Below are positions 55,930 through 64,000 of a stretch of 64,000 nucleotides of DNA, piece after piece. Within the stretch, counting starts at the first letter, position 1. Each line of letters opens with the position of its first letter. A program made the translations under genes and the position numbers. Under the pieces are notes generated by a model. That model saw only the letters and a program-made list of their open reading frames with translations, did no database searches and was not told where the DNA came from. The stretch lies in NCBI GenBank assembly GCA_002102555.1, contig MCFL01000033.1:62001-126000 (forward strand), written 5' to 3'. The DNA is from Catenaria anguillulae PL171 (lineage: Eukaryota; Blastocladiomycota; Blastocladiomycetes; Blastocladiales; Catenariaceae).

Positions 55930-57279
55930 TGGGATCCGTCGCTGGATGCATACATGGCATAATTGTGTGGTTTCCCGTCGTCGTCTACTAGGCTGAGATG
56001 GCATTCCATGTGCTCGCCAGGCCCAGTTGTTGCGCTTTTTATAGTCGTTATGTACTTTTTGCATTTTGTGCTTTTTTTTATCGCCTTTGTCATTTTGCAG
56101 AAACCAAGCCAGCTGCAGACGCGTCATGGTCTCAAGACTTGACCGGTCCAGTTTCCACATTCATGCGTGCATGCGCAGAATAATAGTGCTTGAGGACCCG
56201 GAAATGAATAGGAAATAGAGAGCAGCAACAGTAACTACCTGCAATCACATGCAAAGGTTCTCGCACTGCTGCCATTCCATGGTGCTTTTTCTGCCATCGT
56301 CAACCCATTGTTCGCAGCACGCTGACTCCGCAGCAACTCGAGGAAACGACACGTTTTTGTTCTTCCTTCCCATCAATAGTACCGGCAGGCAGCACCAAAA
56401 ACACGGCCATCACCGCACCAACGCCATTATCACAGACTGGATAAGCCTCCAATTGACGCATCCGTGATTCCAATGTGCTGTGCCCTCCTTTCCTTTTGCA
56501 TTCGCTGCATCTCCTCAATCACGACGGCTTTCGCTCCTTCGCTCGCGCTGCGTCACAGGAACGGCATGTTTGTCACGAGGGATACCACTGCCCCTGATCC
56601 GTACTCGGCCTCACCCTGTACATCTGTCACGTGGTCAGGAAGGCGACACATGGCCTTGCTTTACTTACGATTATTGCGGCGTACAGCGATCGAGCGAATC
56701 AACATGCATACTATATCGCGCTCTCCTTCTTGCTCCGTCGACAGAAACTAATGTGAACGACGCGTCAAGTGTGCTGCCCGCCTACATACCTACATGCTCG
56801 TCACCCACTATTGATTTATTGCTCGGTCGTATGCTCACCAGTCATTTCAAAGATCCACAATATCGGCTCGACTCTGTTTTGGTGTGTAGTAGTCTAATTG
56901 GCCGTGCAATCGAGACAAGCGATTCACTCAGAGCTGTTTCTTCCTTATGAACGACCACACATTCCAACGTATGGTTTAGGTTCTCAATACAAAGATTTTT
57001 CTTCATCGCTTCATTCTGGACTGATCACGGAATGAACACATTGCAGCCGAACTCGAGTCAAGCCCTATGTGTCACTGGCATAGCCCTTGTTTGGCACCAT
57101 CGGTAACGCATGTATGCAATCAACCAGTGAATCACAACGCGTGTCCTAGGGTGGCGATGGGATCAGGGCGTGGATCAATTGAGAGGGAGTCCGAGTGTAT
57201 CGATCGGACAAATGAGTGAAGAAAAACAATAGAAAACGGTCAGGTAACATCCCATGCCGATGATGCGATGGGGGCACAA
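55930..57279. other. 1.35-kb intergenic region
   Basis: Between LRR gene 2 and the WD-repeat gene, both ending here. A 156-residue open frame (56480-56950, +) has no recognisable features and I do not call it. Confidence 0.4.
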
Positions 57280-60200
57280 TTATGCAGACCCAAACAGCAT
57301 ATCCTGCATCTTCTCCACCAACCCGGCATACATGTCCGGATCCGCCATCTTGACCTTGCCCCGTTTTCCAATCCAGGCAGCCTTGCCATCGACCCCACCA
57401 CCCTGCTGCACATATCTCGGCACCTCCATCTTGGCCTTTGTCATTACCTCAAACACCGCCTTTCTAACCAGAACCTGCTCCTCCTCACCCTTGTCTGCCC
57501 GACCTGCATACCTCCCAACCCTTGCTACAGCCTCCAACACTTCCATAGCCACCTCTACAACCTCCCTCCTCACCCTCTGCACCTCGTCGGCCAACGGCGT
57601 CCCAGTTCGCGCATGCACATACCGCGCCATCCTCGCTGCCACCACCACACACGTATCTGCGGCCACCTCCGGGGCAATTCGATACGTCTTGGGATCGATC
57701 AGGTCGCCGCTCACCTTGCGGCACTTGCCGAGCCGTGCACGTACGCGCGCACACCATTCGAGTACGTGCGTGACAATGCGCAAGCGGACGTGTCGGACGA
57801 GCGACTCGGAAAAATCAAAACCGGCGTATGTGGCGGCCATCTCGGACGCGGCGTACATGTACTCGTCCCACATTGGCTGGGCGCCGGGCCGAAGCGACGC
57901 GTACGCGAGTGCGTGCAAGTAGGAACGGAGTACAGTAGCGGAAATGGTCCTTGGCGACGTGCGCACGAGATCAATGAGCACCAGATGCGCATCAGCTGCT
58001 CTTGAAGTAAGTGCAAGTTGAATGTGCAGAGCGGATCGGAGCATGGGCAGCACGAGTGATGGGTTGGTTAGGACCCCGGAAAGGGCGTGCTGTGCGCGCT
58101 GTTTGCGGGCAACCAGATCCTTGTATGCATCTTCGGTGGATTGCCAAGTGTACAGGCTGGCGTGCGGTGGGGTTGAGGCCAAGGGTGAGTGAATCGCATC
58201 GGCGAGGTGCACAGCCGAGTCGGACGACGCTGTGCCGAGGGCAGCTGCGACTGCTGGACGTTTGGCTGGCTTGTTGCTGCTGCCAAACGATGCGCGGCGG
58301 CGTAAATGGGCAACAATCCCACCGCCGCCACCACCACCACCACCACAGCTGCCGCCAGGAGACGATGGCGGCACCGGCTTGGAATGCAACACATGTGCAG
58401 GCAGCGACATGACAGACGTGTCTCCGACCCCGCCCACGCCACCAGAGGGCGCGGCCGCTGCGGCCGCATCCTCGGCCAACTTGAGCTTGGCCACCACCTT
58501 CCTCCGCTCGTCATCCAACGCTTGGTCTGTATCGTACACTGTCGGCAGCAACAAGTAATGCACCAGCGCCGCCCAATCCTCGGCCTCCCTATCGCGCTGT
58601 TCGATCGCCTGAGCCTTCTTTTTCCTTTCTTCCACGCCAACCTCGGGACTTTCGCCGCGCTTGGACAGCCTCGTCAGCGACAACCTTCGGATCAAGCCGC
58701 CCGTTGCGGTTGCAGGCTTTGCCTGTTCACGCAGGCGCTCCCGGGTCGCCATCCACCACTCGACGAGCCGGACGCCAAATTCAAGGCCAGCGACGTAATT
58801 CGACTTGAGGACCAGCAGCACAAAGTTCCGCAGCTTGTGCACGGGCGGCACTTGAATCGCGTCAAGGTCAAGGGCGAGCAGAAGGATCGGAACAAGCGAG
58901 TGCGCAAGGTCGGCATCGGACGTGGCAAGTGCGTGAGCGATCGAGGTCGGAAGGTCCGAGATGGATGTGGCGGGAGGCGGGGACGGTTCCAGCTCGACAA
59001 CAACAATCGGCGTGGCATTGGTCGTGGGAACAACTTGGACCGTATTGGATGCGGTCCGAGTGCGCGTTCGTGCCCGTGACCGGCTCGGCGACCGCTTGTT
59101 TTGCCTGCGCTGGCGTTTTGCCTTTGCCATGTTTGCCGCCTCGACCGCGCCTTCGGGTATCCCAGCCCTCACAGAATCTTCCATCACAGGCACTGATGCT
59201 GCCGATGCCGACGAGCCGCCCGTGCCTCCCCTTGACCGTAATCCGTGACCCGCAGCATCCGCCGTCGCCGACCCAGTCCGTGACCGAATTGCCCGCGTCA
59301 CGACCGATTCCGTCAGCTCAAACACGCTCGCGTCAAGCACCTTTGCTGAATCTGCCGTGGCCCACCTGCGCATACCCGCAGCTGCAGTGCTCGACGCAAG
59401 CAGCGATGGTGGACCGGTTTCACCAGTGGCCTCTGCCCTTGCATTCGTGTCCACCGACCCGAAGCCAAGGTATCGACACGTTGATTCAGGTACACTGATA
59501 CACCGCGCGGTCCCACAGCTCGTATGCACCGACATGAGTCCAACGGGTGCGGCACCATCTCTTGCCAAGTACGCGACCGCGCCCGCGCCTACGCCGCCAG
59601 GCACGACGCCAACCAAGACTGCAGTGGCCGTCATGTCCCCGGCCTCGCTCATGTACTGCACATGGACCTCGCCATCGCGTGCAGCTGTCGCGACCAACGT
59701 GGCGCCGCCATCTGCGGCCGACTCGGCCAAAATGGCCATGTGCGTCACATCACTCGGATGCGTTGACTCGAACCTGGCCACGGGCATTGCGGCAAACCGA
59801 ACGTCCCATTTTGCCACATGCGACCCGCTCGAGTACAAGGCGAACGGGTCCGTCGGCGACCACTGGATACTTGCCACGCGCTCGTTGCGTGCGAGTCCAA
59901 ATGTCGACGAGGAAGCGGATGGCGTGTAGTTTGTGCGTGCGTCCCAAATGCGGATGGTTGGAGGTGCGCTATCGCCCGGGATCGGAAGCAGTGCGACCGA
60001 ATGCGGAAACTCGCTGCCGCACGTGCCTGGCGCGCGTATCCAGCTACGTTGTGAACGACCAAGTGCGTTGGCCCGTGGCCAGGTCCCAGGCGTCAGCTTG
60101 CAAGAGCGACGGCGCGTACACGGTCGCGAGCATTTTGCTCGTCACGAGGTGAATGTCGTGAGGCGTGTGAATGCAGGGTAGTAGCCGTCGGTTGGCAGAA

Positions 60201-60430
60201 GGGCAACTGGTGGTACAGTCGGTGATGAGGCTGAGAGAATAGATGAGACGGGGATGCGGTAGATTTGCGCGCGGCCAGTCACATAGAGGTCTGCACCAGA
60301 GGCGGTGCTGGCGACCGAATAGGCGGGTGTGTGTGGCAGTGAGATCGATGGGTGGCGGGTCGGTGCGCTTGGTGACGCGTGTGTTGCTGTTGTTGCTGTG
60401 GACAGAATGGATGTGTTTGGGTCGGCCGCA
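57280..60430 (-). CDS. Large WD-repeat protein with helical C-terminus
   Basis: I cannot name the family. The main frame (57280-59947) opens in WD repeats: TIRIWDARTNYTPSASSSTF, ERVASIQWSPTDPFALYSSG and SHVAKWDVRFAAMP. Upstream pieces in other frames continue the propeller: LQADAWDLATGQRTWSF near 60090 and SGADLYVTGRAQIYRIPV near 60270, with two probable indels near 60050 and 60130. The middle has Arg/Ser-rich (RSPSRSRARTRTRT) and poly-Gly runs. The last 350 residues are helical (SNYVAGLEFGVRLVEWWMAT; DEYMYAASEMAATYAGFDF; EVVEVAMEVLEAVARVGRYA). The end is DPDMYAGLVEKMQDMLFGSA. A propeller-plus-helical-repeat design suggests a scaffold in traffic, transport or signalling. The 5' end is not defined; 60430 is the limit of protein-like sequence. 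Confidence 0.7.
58318..58352. repeat. CCA/CCG trinucleotide run (poly-Gly) in the WD-repeat gene
   Basis: A run of ccaccgcc and ccacca words on the plus strand encodes nine glycines on the minus strand. Confidence 0.7.
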
Positions 60431-62388
60431 GCGGTGGGTTTAGGTGCCGATGATGGGGCAGTCCACGGCGGGCAATAGTGACGTTATGTCGCAAGGCCGA
60501 CGTTGTGAGAGCTAATGTTGGTGATGGGAGATTGTCGTTACCCTGCGTGGACGGAATGAAGGGACGTGTCAACCTGCAAGTGTATCTCGTGCTACGGTAT
60601 TTATGTAAAGAGGAAGAACAAACCAGGATCGGGCACGCATCCGTCACCCACACACTTGGATCAGGGACACTGACTGCCCATGGGGAAGACACATCGAGTG
60701 GGGAAAACCCAGCATAGAACGAGTACTGATTGCGTTTGACGGACGATGTGCCGGGTGGGCAGGGGACACACCACCGCCATGAAGAATCGTGTGGAGCACT
60801 TGCAGTCGCATCCTGTCCACCAGTAGACGTCGACGAAAAAGCATTGGCTGATGAAGATGACGCCGATGCGTGTCGCGAGCGCGACCGAGATTTGATCTGC
60901 CCGCACGATTCCTGGGCGGCTTTTCGTACCTAATGCGACGCGACTGACTGACATTGACATTTGCATTTGTCGAGGTCCTGGATCGGAATTTCTCGGACAA
61001 GGACAGCGGGTGCCTGGCTGCTTCTAACTCGAGCTTATCTTGGGTCCCAGGTTCTCCTGAGGCTGTCCCACTGCCCCGAAGCACGTGGGTATCCCTGGCC
61101 AGCAGTTGCGGCGGTCACCAATGGTGGGAACAGTGGCAGGCTCGATATCATGGTGCTTGTTGTTTTGTTCCGCTGCACACGGAATGATGGATCGCGTCCG
61201 AGGTGTCGAGGTTCCAGGATTTCCGATGGACAGCAGTAATGTCAAAAAAAACAAGAAGAGGAGGACCAGATGTATTTCATCGAGTGTAATTGCACTATTT
61301 GTCGTATTTTCCCACGGTATTGCTCTTTGCTCCGGCGCGATGTCAATCAACTGTGTTTCCTGTCAATCAATCGGACGGATATGGGACGGATCTGCATTTC
61401 GCGTGCTTCGGGCCGCCGATCCAGCACTTTCCTCGTTCCCACCTTCCAGCCAGCATCGCGTTAGGTAGCGTTGTCAGTATTGGTATTATTGGTGTTATTG
61501 GTATACTGGATAAGGCAGCGGTTGCACGGGTCGCTGTGGACAAGATAGCAACGATCTTTGAACTCGGTCACCTCAGTCGCCTATCTCTTGTGGCTCTAGC
61601 TGCCGAGTCAGAACGAGCATCGCGAGGCGACACTCCTGCTTTTCCATCCGAGTTAGGGATGCTTGCGGCCGGCAAATGATGCTCAAACTCAAGACATTTC
61701 CAACTAGTTTCCACCACTGGTCTATAGGCCTGGGATCAGTGGACTCGGCCATCGCGATCCACATCTATCGTCCGTTCCGATTTCCCACTCCATGAGGCAA
61801 TCTGGAAAGCTCAAGTCCAGCTCTCTCTAGTATGGCCACGGCGTTCATGAGTTATCACACGAGGCAGCGAATGGCCGGAATACAGTCAATGGTTGCCCAA
61901 GGCGAACACGCTCATGAACCGGATGGGGCTGGTGCCTCACCGAGCCCATTCGTGAGCGATCCCACGAACACATTATTAATATGTGCCAGGCTGTGTCCGA
62001 CTGTAGTTAAGACACAGGGCAGTGCAGGGGTCCGGTCGATGAATTGCTTTATGCCACGAAGGCTTCTGCCGCGGCGCCATCGCGCCGTGGGGCGCCTCGC
62101 TGGTCAGTGGCAAATGCTACGTTGCTCATTTTGCACTCCAGCAACTGGTTGCCTTGTCTGGACGCGAGACACGTGCTGACGGATGCACACTGGTCGATCA
62201 CGACCACGGCCGCGAGACATCGACCAGAGCACACACACACACACACACTCCCCAACCTCACAACCTGCAGGTACAAATAGCCGCACGACCCCCCTGCCTG
62301 TCCCATCTCTTTCCGCTTCTTTACAGTTGCCTTGCCCTTTCACGCTACGCATACTCGTTCTCCTTTATCCTCCTCCAATCCTGTCAAC
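60431..62388. other. Divergent 1.9-kb intergenic region
   Basis: No supported gene. It contains an ac/ca dinucleotide run at 62227-62250 and a pyrimidine-rich leader just before AHCY. Candidate promoter words for AHCY (tacaaatag, 62271-62279) are weak. Confidence 0.4.
62227..62250. repeat. (AC)n microsatellite
   Basis: About ten AC units, about 140 bases upstream of the AHCY start codon. Confidence 0.85.
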
Positions 62389-63921
62389 ATGGTCGCTCAC
62401 AAGTACAAGGTTGGTGCGTATCGTGCCCGCTCCCACTTGTTGCGTGCCTTCCGGGCCGGCTCGCGAGCCCATGCCCGCGCACGCCCTCCGTCCAAGCACC
62501 ACCGTGAACTTACCCCCGCGCTGCCTTCTTGTCGTGGTCGTGCGTATGTAGCCGACATCACTCTTGCCGACTTTGGTCGCAAGGAGATTGAGCTCGCCGA
62601 GAACGAAATGCCCGGCCTCATGCAGCTCCGTGCCAAGTACGGCCCCTCGCAGCCCCTCAAGGGCGCCCGCATTGCCGGCTGCTTGCACATGACGATCCAG
62701 ACGGCCGTGTTGATCGAGACGCTCACTGCCCTCGGCGCCGAGGTGACGTGGTCTTCGTGCAACATCTTCTCGACCCAAGATCACGCCGCCGCGGCCATTG
62801 CCAAGTCGGGCGTGCCCGTGTTTGCCTGGAAGGGTGAGACGGACGAGGAGTACATCTGGTGCATTGAGCAGCAGTTGTCGGCCTTCAAGGACGGCAAGCA
62901 CCTCAACATGATCTTGGACGATGGCGGTGATTTGACCACCCTTGTTCACGACAAGTTCCCCCACATGCTCGACGGTTCGTGTTGGTCTGTTTGTCTTTTT
63001 TTTTGGCCACCAACCAAGGCTGACGTGATCGAAAATCACGCAATCAATTCCAAACACACAACAGGTTGCAAGGGTGTCTCTGAGGAGACCACCACCGGTG
63101 TCCACCACTTGTACAAGATGGTCAAGGAAGGCAAGCTCCGCGTGCCCGCTATCAACGTCAACGACTCGGTCACCAAGTCCAAGTTCGACAACTTGTACGG
63201 CTGCCGCGAGTCGCTCATTGACGGCATCAAGCGCGCTACCGATGTCATGATTGCCGGTAAGGTCTCTGTTGTTGCCGGTTACGGTGACGTCGGCAAGGGT
63301 TGTGCTGCCGCCCTCAAGGGCATGGGCTCGCGTGTCATTGTGACCGAAGTGGACCCCATCAACGCTCTGCAGGCCGCCATGGAGGGTTACGAAGTGACCA
63401 CCATGGAGGAGGCGTGCCGCGAGGGCAACATCTTTGTGACCACCACCGGTTGCCGTGACATCATCACTGGCGAGCACTTCATCCACATGAAGGACGACTC
63501 GATCGTGTGCAACATTGGTCATTTCGACATTGAGCTCGACGTTGCCTGGCTCAAGGCCAACGCAAAGTCGCACTCCAACATCAAGCCCCAGGTCGACCGG
63601 TACTTGCTCGCCAACGGCCGCCACATCATCTTGCTCGCCGAGGGTCGTCTTGTCAACCTGGGCTGTGCCACTGGCCACCCTTCGTTTGTCATGTCCAACT
63701 CGTTCTCCAACCAGGTCCTTGCCCAGATTGCCCTGTGGAACGCCAAGCCCAACGAGTTCCCGATTGGCGTCCACATGTTGCCCAAGAAGCTCGACGAGGA
63801 GGTTGCCCGCGCGCACTTGTCCAAGCTCGACGTCAAGCTCACCACCTTGTCGACCAAGCAGGTCGAGTACCTTGGTGTCCCCGCCGACGGCCCTTACAAG
63901 CCCGACCACTACCGTTACTGA
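62389..63921 (+). CDS. SAH1: S-adenosylhomocysteinase (AHCY/Sah1)
   Basis: Hydrolyses S-adenosylhomocysteine to adenosine and homocysteine with bound NAD, relieving product inhibition of methyltransferases. The protein has 434 residues from exons 62389-62413, 62552-62974 and 63065-63921. The start [20 protein letters not shown] is joined by a gtgcgta...gtag intron. Catalytic and NAD motifs are visible: [51 protein letters not shown], and the Rossmann [25 protein letters not shown] and [20 protein letters not shown] follow, and the protein ends KPDHYRY as in the family. Both introns (138 and 90 bases) are multiples of three without stops, so the unspliced frame stays open. Strong codon bias suggests high expression. 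Confidence 0.97.
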   Translation: MVAHKYKVGAYRARSHLLRAFRAGSRAHARARPPSKHHRELTPALPSCRGRAYVADITLADFGRKEIELAENEMPGLMQLRAKYGPSQPLKGARIAGCLHMTIQTAVLIETLTALGAEVTWSSCNIFSTQDHAAAAIAKSGVPVFAWKGETDEEYIWCIEQQLSAFKDGKHLNMILDDGGDLTTLVHDKFPHMLDGSCWSVCLFFWPPTKADVIENHAINSKHTTGCKGVSEETTTGVHHLYKMVKEGKLRVPAINVNDSVTKSKFDNLYGCRESLIDGIKRATDVMIAGKVSVVAGYGDVGKGCAAALKGMGSRVIVTEVDPINALQAAMEGYEVTTMEEACREGNIFVTTTGCRDIITGEHFIHMKDDSIVCNIGHFDIELDVAWLKANAKSHSNIKPQVDRYLLANGRHIILLAEGRLVNLGCATGHPSFVMSNSFSNQVLAQIALWNAKPNEFPIGVHMLPKKLDEEVARAHLSKLDVKLTTLSTKQVEYLGVPADGPYKPDHYRY

Positions 63922-64000
63922 GCGTGTTTGCTCGTTGTTGTTGGTCGTGTTGTTTCCGTGTCCTAGTCTAAGGGTTTGATATCTTGGTGTGATCCATTGC

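Noticed and set aside
56480-56950. 156-residue plus-strand ORF
   Set aside because: Low-complexity, no family motif, no neighbouring exon; too weak to call.
60644-61084. 146-residue minus-strand ORF
   Set aside because: Random-like composition in an intergenic region, with competing open frames on both strands.
62365-63909. 514-residue minus-strand ORF
   Set aside because: Antisense shadow of the strongly biased AHCY gene, with no homology-like features.

Overview
The window is nuclear DNA of a GC-rich fungus with compact genes. Introns are mostly 60-110 bases with gtacgt or gtgcgt donors. The content is fungal: the cytochrome bc1 chaperone CBP3, a PRM1-type fusion protein, a SIKE/SCI1-type STRIPAK subunit and a MAU2/SCC4-type cohesin loader subunit. 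Long coiled-coil and LRR receptor-like proteins fit an early-diverging zoosporic lineage, perhaps Blastocladiomycota, but that placement is an impression. I saw no tRNA, rRNA, CRISPR, retroelement or viral element.

Layout. 0-10 kb: NEMF/Rqc2 (-), an unrecognised proline-rich gene (-), a long coiled-coil gene (+) and a Rab18-like GTPase (-). 10-19 kb: a TMEM97-like EXPERA protein (+), an MFS transporter (+), two tandem small membrane proteins with WW-binding motifs (+) and CBP3 (+). 19-34 kb: SMC4 (+), a MATH-BTB protein (+), bystin/ENP1 (-), a UBXN7/Ubx5-like protein (-), a third WW-motif membrane protein (-) and a highly repetitive Tyr/Asp/Lys protein (-). 34-47 kb: MAU2-like (+), ribosomal protein uS5/RPS2 (-), a cyclin-Q-like protein (-), V-ATPase subunit F (+), a large unrecognised ORF (-) and a SIKE-like STRIPAK protein (+). 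47-64 kb: PRM1-like (-), a DCAF4-like WD protein (-), two tandem LRR receptor-like genes (+), a large WD-repeat protein (-) and S-adenosylhomocysteinase (+).

Most genes are unrelated housekeeping genes; the window is not one operon-like system. The least explained content is (a) a three-member family of short membrane proteins with paired LPxY and PPxY motifs, candidate membrane adaptors for a NEDD4/Rsp5-type ligase; (b) a 282-residue protein made almost wholly of 12-13-residue [DE]DYYG...YK units; and (c) a tandem pair of LRR receptor-like genes with one 72-base, phase-2 exon per repeat, whose duplication also seems to have copied part of the divergent neighbour. Two microexons (4 and 7 bases) are implied by conserved protein motifs.

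Many otherwise conserved genes (SMC4, NEMF, MAU2-like, PRM1-like, UBX, both LRR genes) change reading frame inside conserved domains. AHCY, RPS2, bystin, RAB, CBP3 and VMA7 are intact. In two places a paralogue shows a single lost base, so sequence error is the likeliest cause, but real decay of some copies cannot be excluded. All exon borders are read by eye.
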